From Meghimatium bilineatum (lineage: Eukaryota > Mollusca > Gastropoda > Stylommatophora > Philomycidae): a DNA stretch of 64,000 bases. Both the position numbers and the translations under genes were made by a program. How positions within the stretch are numbered: position 1 is the first letter of the stretch; each line of letters opens with the position of its first letter. A model generated the notes under the pieces. It was not told where the DNA came from, ran no database searches, and was given only the letters and a program-made list of their open reading frames with translations. This document shows positions 43,001 to 58,000 of this stretch, in pieces. The stretch is taken from assembly GCA_034231615.1 (NCBI GenBank), contig CM067317.1:20543379-20607378 (forward strand). The letters run 5' to 3'.

Positions 43001-46000
43001 TTCTTTTAGACAAAAGGCATTTTCAGTTTTTTTTCCTCAAGGTTTATGACAGATTAGGTCAATTGTTGTTTTTTGTTAGATATATTGAACTTTATTTGTT
43101 GTTTTCAATATCTTTTTCCAAAACGCCATTTGTTTAGGCTATATTCTAAGAAGATTACTGAATTATTCATTTTTCACTTTTTAATAAATATTTTCTAAAA
43201 TTTGAGGATCTTTGATGTTCAAAAACTCCTATTGACTGAAGAATCCTATTTTTGACAAACAAACATATTTGCAATAAATTAAATTAGAGATTGCAACATC
43301 TAGTTTATGAGAAGAGGAAAATCAGGGATAGATACAATTCTGCATCAGACAAAAAAGTCAAAAAATGTTTTAAATATTTTTTAAACACTAAATGTAGTGT
43401 GATTCTTTCATTGATGTCAGTTAATGCATTCTTTCACAATACTTCACATTTATAAAAAAATATTTGTTAAAATGGTTAGAATATTAAGTGTATTAGTATT
43501 TGTTTTCTTAGATGCAGGCCTTGTGCCAGAAAGATAATCTTCAACAAGAGATAACACCACTGTATATGTACAACAAATTTATAGAACGTGTTCGACAGAA
43601 CCTGCATGTTGTGCTTGCTTTCAGTCCCATTGGTGATGCATTCAGAAATCGGCTGCGCATGTTCCCATCTCTGATTAACTGCTGTACCATTGACTGGTTT
43701 GAGGTACTGTTAACTATGTATTATGAATTGAGATATGCTTATCTCAGATACATAAATAAATTATTTTTAAAATATGGGTGTCAATTTCAAAAACACTTTA
43801 TTATATGTTTGTGTGTCAAATATTAGGTTTGGTAAATACAATGTTTAAAACTTCATTTTACGATGTTCCTCTAGCATAGGCCTACTTGAATCACATAGGC
43901 CTACTACATTTATTAAAAAGTTTTTTACGAGAGTTGTAAACTTTCTATTTGGTTGTATGGAGCAGAATGCTGAAAATAGTACACAAAAATCCCAAAGCTG
44001 TTAGTTTTTTCACATTAGTTGTTTCCAGAAGATACAAAGAATAATCTTGCTCTAAAAAATTCACTGAACAGGAATTGCTAAAAAGGAGTAATAAGAAGAA
44101 TATGTAGACCCTTGTGACAACAATGTGATAAAATTGGATTGGTCACATCCCAGAAGAGAGCTCACTCTTTTGGGCAACCTCACAAATGTTTTCTTGACAT
44201 TACTCCCAGGGAGCATATATAAAATAGGATGCCCAAAGATCACATGGGCAAAGAACTGCAGGTATGGAGACAAAAGTGGTGGGTCAGATTGTGAGTGTGT
44301 TCAAGGGATGACTGCCACATGAGCATGGTGGAGAGAATTTTTTGTTGTTTTTCAGGCTGCCACAAGGCTGCCACAACAAAAACAATGTTCTATATCACCC
44401 AATCTGAACACTTCTAAAATATGTGTTGAATTGAACTTATAAAAGTTAGTAGCATATCAATCAGTATGCAGAGATCAACCCAGTCTATTCTGTAGTGTCC
44501 AGCTCTGTCGCAGAGAAATAAAAAGAGCATCTTGGATAGCCTAGATAACAAGTTTAATTTATTTTCATTGCAGGAAATTGTGCATCTGGACTGATTTGAA
44601 AGCAATGATAACCTACTGAATAAAAATATTTCCTAAAAATCGCTAAAACCAATATGAATTGATCAAAATGTTCACAAGTTGTAGAGGATTCACTTCACTG
44701 TACTCTGTTTCCTATATGTACTCTGCCACTCTCAACAAAGCGACACGCAGCCTGCAGAAGGTACCACTCATGGAACGTAAATCTGTAACTTCAAGCGATA
44801 ATCCACAGGGATCTCCAAAAACAATCCACCTTGTAAACAAGATGACACAATCCCGATTCAAACCATGACCTCTTGAAAACAATGTGAACAGCTTACCCAC
44901 TATGCTAGGGAGATCCCCAATATATCTGCAGTCACCCATGTGGAAACCAGGGCCTGGACTTCTAGCTCAGGGAGCAAAGAATAGAGCCACTGTCTTCTTT
45001 TCAGGCATGTTGTAGAAGACTACTAAGGAAAGTCAGGGTGACAACCTGTGAAACAATCATTATTATCACATCATGTCTTTATTTCTTATTTTTGTCTTCT
45101 ATCAAATAATCACCATCGTTGAGAAAGGGATGCAGACCAACAGACATTGCACCTTTGTCCTTTTTTGGCAGACTCCTAGGTGATGTGGAATGTTAGATGT
45201 GCAATCACTGTGGATGGGTCAACAAATCTGAGAAAAGAATTATGATATAGTTGGCCGAGAATTGTTTTCGGTGCTCATGGCAGGGTATCCTGGCATGCTG
45301 GAATGACTTCCTTCAGGGACTAAACATGCATCATAAACCTCCCTTACACAACCATGCCTTTGAGGCAACCTTACATAAGTCCAGGTGTCAACTCAGTTAC
45401 ACAACTGAAAAAGACCTGTGCTTTTGTGTGAAAGAATATGGACTTTCAGTAGCAATCCACTCACAGCCAAAGGGATTATATTATCATCATCATCATAGTC
45501 CCATTAAATGGTACACTTATTATTCTTGAAAAGGTTGAGAAAAAACTTTAGCTGATTTGAGCCTTTTCAATTTATTATTCTGTAGATTTTATATTATATA
45601 GACTTTATTTCTACCATATGAAGAAACACGATGGTATGGAAAGAGTGTTGTTGGAGGGGGCGATATAGGCAGACCAAGAACAAGAGACAGAGGCCGACCG
45701 AGACGTAATTGGACAAGAGATAATCAGGAATGTATGCGCATGTCGCTAGAGGAAGCAGGACAACTTGCCAAAGACTGCGGGAATTTCAGGAGACTGATAA
45801 GGAAGACTATGTTCTGGAAAGAATACGTCACATGACACACATATAATTTTTATATGTAGACTTTACATTCACAAATCGACTATTACATTACTATTGCTTC
45901 CTCCCTCATGTAATCATGAAGTTCACATTTCCTCATCAAGTCTTTATTTTCTGTCAGCACTTAACAGTATCAAGTATTGTTCTATGTCTTTTAATGCTGA

Positions 46001-49000
46001 TTTTTTTTCTAAATGTTCAATTAAGATCTTCCATATGTTTTCTTAGGCCTGGCCAGAAGATGCCCTAGAACTTGTGGCCAACAAGTTCCTTGATGATGTT
46101 GAGATGTCTTCAGAAATGAGGACCTGCACTGTCAGTATATGCAAATACTTCCATGTGAGCATTAGAGCATTATCACAAAAGTAAGTTCATTTTATTTGTC
46201 TCTTCTAAGGGAATTTTTTTTTTCAAATATGTTTATTTAAGTTTATATTTAGCTCTGTCTTGTATCTGTTTTGTATTAAGAATGTAAATATGCATTTAAA
46301 GAACATGTAAGCTCATATGGGAAAAGATTGTATATAATGAAGACCTTAAACATGAATAATTTAAACTTAATATGTTTTTTATGGGGAAGGCAATAAAAAT
46401 ATGAATAAATAGCAGTTAAAGAAAATTTAATCCTGTGTGCTGATTTGTTAACTCTTCACAAACTAGTAGCAAGATCATCCACAGTGTCTTTATACAAAAA
46501 TGATTTGCATTATAACATCCAAGAAAGACTATGTCATCTTTAACTTCAGCTGATATATTGATTCTTAATTAAATGCTCCAACTAAGTTTTAAAAACAGAA
46601 CCTCAGTATTAGAAAAATATTTTTACATTCATGTGAATAATTCCTGAATGATTATGTTGCTAATTTCATTTGTTTTATGGTTTATACTCTTGTCAGATAT
46701 ATGGATGTGATGAGACGAGTAAGCTATGTGACACCAACTTCGTACCTTGAGTTGATCAAGACATTCAAAAATTTGTTGGGAAAGAAAAGATTGGAGATTC
46801 TTACCCTTAAGAACAGATACAGTGTTGGATTGGAAAAACTATTGTTTTCTGAAAATCAGGTATGCCTTCTCTCAGGACTATCAAGCACAATTAAAACATT
46901 AGCTAGAATTGTGATAAATTAATTGTACACTTATTTTTTTAATTATCCATGGATATTAGTAACAATTTTTGTGTGAGGAGAGAATTTTGAGAGAATATTA
47001 CCGGTATATATCATAAATTATGTTTGATTGAGTTGTTGCTGACCCAATGACCTGTAAGCACAAGCCTTATGACCTAAAATTGTTTGTATTTACATTGTTA
47101 TGATGGGAAATGTATAGAATTTCTACCCACCAAGGTAGTAAAATTGTTTCTACTTGACCCAGAAACTAGATTTGTATTTATGCACTACACCAAGCAACTG
47201 TAGCCAAGAAAGGATTCACTGTGCTCATTCTCCACCACTAATTACCTACTGATTATGTCAAACATCTCAATAGCTCCAAGCATTTAACCAAATGTTCTAG
47301 GCTGAGGGTTGTCCTGTCCTGAGTCACTGTGCTTATAAATACAGTAAAAACAATGGTATTATCACAGAAGAAATAGTCAGCAGACATTGAACAGCATGAC
47401 GTCCAAGTTGTCCAAGTGACAATTACATATGTGTACACAAATATACATAAATTGTAAACATACATCTTTCACCATTTTATCTGAACAGATCAGTGTAATG
47501 CAAACAGAATTGCTAGAGCTTCAGCCAAAACTTATTGAGACCAGCCAGGAGACAGAGGAATTGATCAGCATTATTGAGCGAGAAACAATTGAAGTAGAAG
47601 ATGTCAAGAGAATCGTGGAGGTTGATGAAGCAATGGCTAACAAAGCTGCACAGGAAGCAGAAAGCATTAAGGTAGTCCATATAATATACATTGTTGCATA
47701 CATTTATCCTAAAGCAACATTTACTACATTTGATTATAAACTGATTTCCTCTGAGAGTGGGAGATTTTAAACTGATTCATTTTGAGAGTGAGAGATTTCC
47801 TTTCAAGGAATTTCACGCTAAAAATGAGTTGAAGTATTCTTAGTATGAAATAAAGTTTTTGCAATGCACTTCCCTGATGTAAATTAAAGATATAGTGAAA
47901 GCTCATACTTTCTTTTTATAACAGCAACATCTTTGTCCATTACAATTTCTAGCAATTCCTGAGATAAGGAAGCTGTCAAGCAAATGCAGGCTAAATAGAT
48001 ACTAACCATTTCTAGTTTATAAATGTTTCAACATATATTTAATAGAAATTTTCTAAAAATTAATATAAAAACATAATTATAGTAAAACTATAACTATTTA
48101 ACACTGCACATTGAATCAGTGTGCAGTGAATATTTTTCTGACTACATATGATATCTGGTCAATATTAAAAACTAAACTTTTCAAAGAACTACCAAAAAAA
48201 TCTATTACTATTTAAAATAGTATATTTCACATCTAAAAGAAATTGGGTACATAATAATTGAAACTGAAACTTAACAAACATTGCTTACTTTCTCCAGATT
48301 GATTGTGAAGAGAAATTGGCAATTGCTATGCCTGCCATGAATGCTGCCATTGCTGCTCTGGACACCCTTAAACAAAATGACATCACGATAGTCAAATCCA
48401 TGAATGATCCACCCCCTGGTGTTAAACTTGTTATGGAGTCCATATGTATAATGAAAGTAAGAATGTGCTTGTGTAAACCTGTAAAGTTAAAACTGCTTTA
48501 CACTGGATGAGCATGACAAGCCCTAGAATATAACACTATAGTATACGCAACAGTAGAGATGTCAAACTTTTGATAGAAAACAAATTTGGCTAATAAGAAA
48601 GTTCAGAAGATTGAAAAATTACCTAATGTATCAAATGATATATCTTTTTGGAAATGGATGCCAGAAACAGTGATGTTCTGTATAAGATGAAAACAAAAGA
48701 AATTTAAAAAATACTACATAAATTATAGAGCGCATCCATGCCGTATGCAAACTAAAAAGGCTAAAACTAAAAATCAACAAAAGTCTTGCATAACTGAGCA
48801 TAGGCCTTATGCCTGGTTATGAGGGGAAAAAAATACAGTCCTAAAAACAAAGTAGAGCCATAGACTACTTTGGTGACTCCAGCCACTGTCAGCATATCCA
48901 GCCATTGAGTGGCTGTGAACGCACATGACCCTAGTACAAAAACTATAAATCTGTTAGACTATAGACTACTGAACATCTGATTTCCTTTTAATTATTTAAC

Positions 49001-52000
49001 TGCCTAAAATTGATCTAAGATTTTTTATTCTTGATTAGAAACTAGCAGCATAGCATTCAGGACATTCCCATAAGGAGTCCCAGTGAGGTGTTGTCAATCA
49101 CAACATTACTGCCAATGAGTCAGCTCTTTCATTTCCTATGACTAGTGGGACCTGGGCAGTATATCCATGTAATGCTCTGTACAATTGAGTTGTTCAATAG
49201 CGCAAATGTTATTCCTTTCTCAACATCTTCTTTTCTATCTTGTGCAGCATGATTTGAGAGTCTGTGTTACCGAGTGGGTTGATCCTCTATCTCATCCTCA
49301 TGTTCGATGTGATAGTGGAGTATGCAGATGATCTTTCAACCAACTTCAAGCCGTTTCTATAGGCAACAAAACCCCAACCGCATTTATTTATATTTCTGTT
49401 GACTAAGCCATCTGTGTATATAATTATGTCTTGTCATTTCAAGTGTAACTAAATGAGCATGATGTACTGTAACTTTTGCAATGATACCAGTCCATTTCCA
49501 ACATGATTTATCTAGTTGAATTATTACATTAGTCAGTTATTTTTTTTTCAATGTCTACCTCCATCCTTTCACTGCACTTTTCGACTTCTTCTTTTTCACA
49601 TACTCTTCACAGTGTGTCTTCAGCTTCTGCCATCAATGACCAACCCCGCTTGATTCATTTTCCTTTTGTCTCATCCAGACGTTTAAGTCTAATGAACGAG
49701 ATCCAACTGAAATTACTGAGCTGAGGATCTAACACTGAACTTGGAACTCTTAACTATCCACTCTGAATGCTGAGAACTTAATGCTTTTCTTTTTTCAACT
49801 GACTTATTCCCATAATTTTTATAGTCAGGCATCATGTGGTTTCCCATCTGGGCAAGTCATGTGTTCCCATTGTTAAGACATCTCAAGCAAAGTGTCAATG
49901 TCTAACAATAAAGTTCCCTTCTGGACAATATAGCACGTGAGTCCACGTGTGGTTTAGCTTTGTGTTGACACTATTAATTGAACCACATAGATCTGTCACA
50001 TATTTATTTATATAAGTTTTTTTGTAGGCTGCATATGTACAGCCTATCATTATTTACTTTACTACTTGTTACACATGCAACACACAAATCCTAATCTTGC
50101 CAAACCTTGTGTAGAGAAGCATAGTTTTAGTGATTCAGTCTCTTGTTGTGTTTGCTTAAATTAATAGACACATAATTTACAAATTTGTCTGCATCTGCAA
50201 GATATGACTTTCCACTGACATACACTATCTCACATATGGAGATCTTGGCACCTTACATGGTTCTTCTGTCTTAGAACATATTTAAAGTAATGTATGACAG
50301 TGATTGAAATAAAAACACAATAAAAGTTAAGAATCTCTAAAATACTTTTCATACAATGTTTTAGGTTCATTCACTGTATGGTCATGTTGAAGTGAAGTCT
50401 TATAGTCATTGTACTTAAAATGAATTAAAACAGACTGCCACTACATGCATTAAAATGGGTATCAGATGGCAAAAGAAAAATAGGAAGACCAAGAGAGACT
50501 CTTCACAGAACAAGCATCAAAGAGAATATGACTATGGGTCCCAACAACATGCAGGAATTACACATAGTAGCATCACATCACTTGAACTGGAGAGCTCTGG
50601 CTTCTGTCTTATGCACTGTATTCAGCGCTGAAGGAACATATATAGATAGTCATTTGGACTCTGTGGTAAAAAATGGTCAAAATTCGTACCAACAAATGGT
50701 TGCAGGCTTTTATGAAAATGGATGTCTGCACACAAAATGGTTGAATATGACATGCATTATACATACACACATAGACCATATTCTGAGTAGGAAGATTCTT
50801 CTCAAAGCATTGCTTGTCATTGAGACTTAGAGTCTTCTGCATATGAAAGTAAGCTCTGGAGAAATCCTCCATTGCACATAAGAAACAAGTTTTATTGCTC
50901 ATAATTCCTAGGGATCCAAACATTCACTGTAAATATTTAGGCAGTACTTTTGTACCTCTGTCATTGAAGATTCATTATTTCTAGTAATGCATAAACCATC
51001 AATATATATTATAAACAATCATTATAAACCATCAATTTGGTTTTATTATGAAATTGTATAAATCTGCAAAGAGGGCATTATTTTTGTCTGACATTCAGGG
51101 TATTAAGCCAGAAAAGAAAGTTGACACAAAAGGAAGGCAGTTTGAAGATTACTGGCAGGCTTCCAGAAGGGTATGCAAAAATCCATTTTTCTAGATCACT
51201 ATTTTTTTGTATGAAAAACTTGTAGCGTTTCATGTCCATTCAGTTAAGAAGTATGAGTATCTTGGACATTCATATTACTGATGATGCTACTAAAAGTGCT
51301 AATAATATTGTTGCTGCCCCTAGCATAGAAATATTAACAACATTTCTACATAGGCCTAACATCTATAGCAGTGGATATATTCCATCTAATTTATTGATAT
51401 AAATATTCTTTTCATTACAAAAGAAGTAAAGAAGTTTGAACAGTGGAATATAAAGACCATCGAAGAATCAGTCTTATAAGCCAGATGACAAGAATCCTAC
51501 TTTGCATAATCATGAGACAAATGTTTATATTTTTTTTGCATTCGCTCCATTGTAATAAGCACGGATATCCTTGCGATTTCCACCGGGAGCGTGATTACGT
51601 TGTGCCACCGTTATGCTCCTTGTAGGCCTAGCACATCCAATTTCAGCATGCCTTGACTTTTCGGGTGGGCTACCCTAGCCTGTGACAGCCTCCCTATCTG
51701 TCGCCAGGCACATGTGTGTGTGGTGACTCTTCGCCCAGACAATTTTTGCTCACATCTGTCTCGCACGAGGTGTTCCACTGTCTATGAACTTGCCTCATGT
51801 AATTGGATGTACTGTGCTTGTGCCCATCGGGTACTGAACCGTTTCTCATCTGTGAGCCTAGTTCCTTAAGAGGAAGAACTCAACAGAAGAGTTGGACCCT
51901 GGCTCTTTCGCCCTCTTAGCCGAGAAGTCATTCACCAACATTGTGAACCTCTCACCCAATGAGACAAATAAGAAGAAAGATATAAACAGAATTTGTAGAC

Positions 52001-55000
52001 GAACAGTGTGGCTTTTGGGGAAAAAGGCACAAGGAATGATATATATATAAGTAAGCATAAGCAGAAATTATGTACAGACAGTCAAGATTCATAGGGCATA
52101 TGATGAAAATAGAAGAGCAAAGTTTGAGCATTTTGTAACCACCAGAAAGATCTACAGTAAAAGAGTCATAGGGAAAGCAACAAGAGAAGCTGCTGAATAG
52201 ACTGTCATCATTGTTTAATAAAAAGTCACCAATTGAACTTATTAACAACACATAGAGTTGTGGAGAAACATGATCACCTACTTCACTTAGTATGGTACTC
52301 AATTAGGCCTACTGCTACCACAACGCCCACTATTAAATGTTCTTACTTCCAGTGGAAGAAAAGGGTACAGCTTCATGTATCATTGTAATATATTTTATAT
52401 AGGCTTATCTTTTTCATATCTATTCAAGAATGCTCTGACGACCTCTTTAATAGATATTCTCCTTCATTTTTTTTTCTATTCCTTCCTGTTAATTTCAGTC
52501 AAGTACATTTCTGATTATGTTTTGTGATTTCATTGATGTACTGTTTCCAATCCATCACCAACATCACTTCTTTGTATACAATGCCATCTGAATTCAACAA
52601 AATTACATTTTACAGTCTTCTTTTTCATCTTAAAGTTTTACTTGTTACAGACTTTGGTCATACTTAATAGTTAATTAGAAAAAGTTTTCTATGTCAAACC
52701 ATTGAGATCACAGTAATATATTTCAGATGCTTAGTGACATGAAATTTCTTGAGTCTTTGAAAGAATATGACAAAGACCACATTCCACCATCCACTATCAA
52801 AAAGATTCGTGACAAGTATATTGTAAACAGTGAATTTGATCCAGCCATAATCAAGAGTGTTTCATCAGCTTGTGAGGGTCTGTGTAAATGGGTCAAGGCA
52901 ATAGATGTCTATGACAGTGTGGTAAAGGTGAGCTGAGAAGAAAATTACCACTTTCTAATTGCATTCACTCATTTGTTAGACTTAACCCTGTTGTTCTTTC
53001 ACATCCATGTTTCTATTTATCATATTACTCTGTTTTCTTTTTATATTTCTCTCCAGGCATTTCTTTTATTGATCAATTGTACTTCTTTTATTTTAGTTAG
53101 TTACTCTTCTTTCTCCTTTCTCCAATTCATTTCTTGTCAATGTTTAACATATGATGACATAGATATGACTGCTGAAATTAGGGCCCCCTAAAAAAGAAGT
53201 TTTTTCACTACACTATTGGAGAATATTTGTTTTTTTTTAGAAAAACTGCTAAGGGGATCTTGTTTATCTTCCTTTTTCATTTTTTTATTCGGACTAAATG
53301 TCATGCTCTAATTTCAATGAAAGGGGGGGGGGAGATATGAACTTAACAAATACCTTTTGGATATCATTGACTCTCACTACATGCCTAAACCTTCTTAGTT
53401 TCATCTTATAACATGCATGTTAGATCATGTATTTATATTATTTTCTATCCTTTTAGGTTTCAGCAATACACAGTAAAGAATGTCTTCAATTTTCCTTAAT
53501 CTTCTTACAAATGGGAGCCATAGTAGCACAGAAGTTAGTGCACTAGTTTCTGGGTTGTTTAATGATCAAGATTCATTTCCTTGTCACCGTGGGACATTTT
53601 TATACAGTGTGTTATGTTATGTTATATTATGTGAAAATCATTTGTTTTTCATTTTTTTAGGCTGCGTTCTACTGATTTTGATTTCTTGTCTTCTTTCCTT
53701 TGAATTTTGGTTGTTCACATATGCAATGTAAAAACATATATGTTAGTCCAATTTGTAAACTCTTTTTACTGCCTGCAATCATTCAAAAGATGTGACCTTA
53801 CCTACACAATAAATTGTCAAAATATGTACAAGATGTGAAAGATTCCAACATGTTTAGTTTATTTGCACTAAATCAATATCTTGATTCTGACATTAAGGTT
53901 GTAGCTCCAAAGAAGGAGAGCCTGAAGTCAGCAGAGACAATACTAACTAAACAGATGGAGAGACTTCGGATAAAACAGGCAGAATTGAAATCTGTTTCAG
54001 ATAAACTTCAAGCACTGAATGACCACCTTGTACAGAAACAAACTGAGAAGAAGGTAAAATAGTGTTATCTATAAAATTTGCACATTTTAAGTAGTGACCA
54101 CATTCAATTTGAGTGTCTTTTGTATGAGAACTCAAAAAAAGAAAGTCTTGTATATCTCCATAATATTCAAGACCATTACAATAGTAATTCTTTTAATATT
54201 TGTAAAGTTAACCAATAGCATTTATTAACACTGTAAGGGTGTGAGATGTTAGCGATCTAACATTTCAGTGGCTCTGCTATATGAGGGTGGCAGCCATTTC
54301 CCCTCCCTTGCAATCTTTACTTCCCAGATTAATTCAGTACCCAATTAAGGCTGGGTCAACCCAGAAGCCGTTGTGATCTGAAAAACATTTCTGCCTCAAC
54401 TGGAAAATGAACCCAGGACCACTCATATGCGAAACCACTGTTATATCATAGCTTTTAGTTATAAAAAATAATGAAGATTATGGTTCAGGTAGTCATGCCA
54501 CAATAATCTCTGAGGATAAGGTAAATTTATTTAGAAGTGTATTTGTTATTATTAGTTTATATATGAAAGTGCTTTATTATTTTATATTGTGTATTATTCT
54601 GAAACATATATAAAAGTAAAGGTAGGTCCCATGGCAACAGCCTACCATCAGGGATGATAACTTTTTATGTACTAATCCACAAATATTAGGTGGGGGTGGC
54701 CAGTTCCCTTCCTTGCTGTGTTTACCTTCCTAACTAATGTGTCAGTTACCTATTTACAGCTGGTTCGACTGGAGGAGCAGTTGTCAGGTGAGAAATCACA
54801 ACCTTTTTTTTTGTATGTCGTGGTTTTGTATCTGACACTGTGGTGGTCTAGTTGATAGTAAGCAAGTTCACTATCGACTAGGCTACCATGCTCCATTGAT
54901 ATATATAATTACTGAACTGGTTTTCTTACATTTAATTTGTATCAGAACTTGGAAGACAATATAGAGCTGACAAAAGTGAAAATTGAGAGAGCTAATAAAC

Positions 55001-58000
55001 TTATCACTGGACTTGGTGGCGAGAAAGAAAGATGGACTAAGGTGATACATTTGTTAGATTTTACTTTTTAAAATATAATTATATAGATAACTTGACTAGG
55101 TGTTTTGTAAAAAAAAAAAAGCTTTTCAAGTTAATATGAACTCATATACCTGGAAATTGGTTTGAAATTTAGTTCTATTTTATATATTTACCACACAAGA
55201 CAATTCATTTCATTAATTTTTTCTTCACCTTCCTGATGTCCAGATTGTAGAACTCTCTACATCTTTTCCTGGAACTACATTACCAGATTAGTAATATAAT
55301 CTTGTTAATTATAAAAATGATGTCCATGAAGCAAATGTTTTGTGTTTGTGAACTAGAAAATTTACTCTTTTCCTGACCCAGTGAGCATTGGGCATGATTT
55401 AATATCCTCATACTTGGACAAAGGAGATTAGGTGGTGCATTGTCCTGAAACAGGTAAATATCTTTGAGCTGTCCTGCTTTTTCCAAGTTTCTCTATTATA
55501 TAGCAGCCTGAATGTACCATGCATGCATAGGAAATCGTAACTTATGTACAATGAAACACAATACTCCTGCCTGTGTTAAGAATTTCACTATGAATTACAA
55601 AATATTTCACATTTATATGCATCTAGTTTCAAACGTTTCTGCTTGAACTATAGGAGATTCTTTCTTTTGGAGATTTTTTGTAGCAAAACAACTGATTTCA
55701 AGACACTGTTCCAGTCAAAATTATGATGTAGTCTGTTAGACTGTTGTGGATTTAGGCATTAGGTATGTTGATTATCCTTTTCACATACCAGACATGTCCA
55801 TAGATGCTCAGATCTCCACTGCAGTAAATCTCTCAGAGTATAATGGTTGATAGTTCCTGTTCTATGTTGGTTCACTGCTATTTTTTGAAATCTTTATTAG
55901 GTGTTCTCTATGGGTCACACCTATCCTCACTACCAATTTTAGTATTCTTGATATTGACTCATGCTCATTTATCTGAAACTCATCTGATAGTGTGAATTTA
56001 TGAAGAGCAATGAGTATGTCTGCTAAGTCCATAGGCTAACCATCTGTTATGGTGGCAAGGCTAGCTAATTGGTCAGCCCGTTTGTTTCCCTCCACACCCA
56101 CATATCTGGAGACAAAGATAAGAGTTATTTTTCATAGGTAGGCCCACATTTTAGCTCTCTCCAATGACTCTACCCATCCCTTACATACAGCACCTGTTTT
56201 GACTTTCAGGATCATATTCATTGAATCACTTAGTATACACACATGGGAATAAGCTTGTGATTCCAGCCAGTTTAGTTCCTGCTGTATGACAATTACTTCC
56301 CCATCGTTAAACTGCTTGTTGGTGTGGTAGAGGCCCTGCTTCGTGTACTATTCTTCATTGTGATCTGGCAGTAAAGGCCCAATGCATCGCTGGATGGAGA
56401 TGACTGATCCGTCCGTGTGAATGACAACATCTGTGTCATCGGCACCTTCACAGATGAGTGCCTTAACTCAGCATCCATGTTCACAGGGCAATGTTTTGTT
56501 CCCTGACTCTCTATTAAGTGTAATGATGGTCTTGACTGCTCCCTGAAGACCATAGGAATAGTTATTCATTCCTCATCAGAAATTATGCCTTCTGTGACGC
56601 AGATATGTTTAATGGTGTCCTCGGCACGAGCAATACACAATTTACCTCTCTTGAGCCTGCTTCCCTTCACATGAGGGAGCTCACTGTGTAATGGGTGGTC
56701 TCTGTTTAAACTCACTCTGATGTATGCACGGGCATGCCACATATCAATTTTGTGAAATATAGACGGAAAATCAACGAAGAACCTCATAGCCAACATGGTG
56801 TGTCCCTGGTACAATCAAGGATGATCTGCATCGCTTAATTTTTAATGAAGTTATCTGTTGTGATTATGATCACCGAAAAGAAGATGGCTGTTGTGAGTGT
56901 TAAGCACACAATTTACACATTACTATTGATCAACATGTTTGTTTTGGTGTTACTGACATTTGATAATTGAATTATTTTTAAACCAAATATTAGGCCTATC
57001 TATCATAATTCACACTTACTGTTCAATTTCTTGAGACTTCAAAGCAGCAACTGTAATGAAATCCAAATGTTTTAGCCTGTAGGACTTGTCAGATAGACAG
57101 AACAAATTAATATTGCGCATTGTTGTAAAGGAATCAAGCATCCCGGTTATTTATGAGAAAATGTACATGTTCTGGTACTCTTTGAATAATTGAGAAAAGA
57201 TTTTTCAATATTTTAATAGTTTTAAAATGTTTAATTCCCACTTGTAATGTGTTGCAGAATGTGGACCAACTTAATGAAACTTATGACAACATAATTGGAG
57301 ATGTGCTCTTGTCTGCTGGCATTGTGGCATACCTGGGACCATTTATCCTTGACTACAGACAGGTAACTTTATTAATATAAGTACATCATTTCACCCTGGA
57401 CACATCAATAAGAGCTTAGTCTTATTCTATAGTAAAATATAGCATCCTTAGTGCTCTTTCTAATTATCTTTCCGCTCTATGAATTATTAATCTCTTTATA
57501 CTCATTCTAAGCAATGTTACACATTTTTGTGGTTTCAGGATACTTTCATCACTAATTACCATTTCATGAATAATTTCAGAATGTTTTCTTTACCCATAAT
57601 GAATGTCTATGCTAATGGGTGCTGGGAGCTTTCAAAGTTAGCATTTCAGCTATGTCATTGTTGTGAACTTAATTTATATATCCCTAGAGGAAACATATAC
57701 ATTAATGGCTTTTTAAAAAAAGGGATCTGATATTGTTTTATCTAATTTTGTATTACCGGTAGTTGACCATTAACAGCCCTAGATTGGAACTTGTGACCTT
57801 TAAACTATTGCACATACATCATTATTATCATTGTTATAGAATTTCTCAGATGCTGCCAAAGATTCATGAAAGACTTAGAAGTGAACAGTGTCTGTCCCAC
57901 TTTGTTTTAGAAAATATTTCATCATGAAGCTATTCATACAAAACTGATAAAAGAGTGGTATCATATCATGAGAAGACTTAGAACACATCTAAAAAATAAA

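Larger units (their letters stand above)
51440..52300 (+). mobile_element. RTE-like LINE, interrupted by a later retroelement insertion
   Basis: Left part reads [20 protein letters not shown] and IIMRQ. Reading resumes in frame after 51970 with IRRKI, a stop, then [11 protein letters not shown] (usual form DEQxGFRxGKGTRDA), and ends at SRFIGHMM ... SPIELINN. The polymerase start is thus split by the 436-bp insert at 51523-51958. The middle of the element is deleted as well. Confidence 0.75.

Noticed and set aside
47429-47770. 113-codon ORF as a separate coiled-coil gene
   Set aside because: Exon 22 of the dynein with intronic read-through at both ends.
50609-50923. 104-codon minus-strand ORF
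   Set aside because: Lies antisense to LINE C and the R3 repeat, no recognisable motif.
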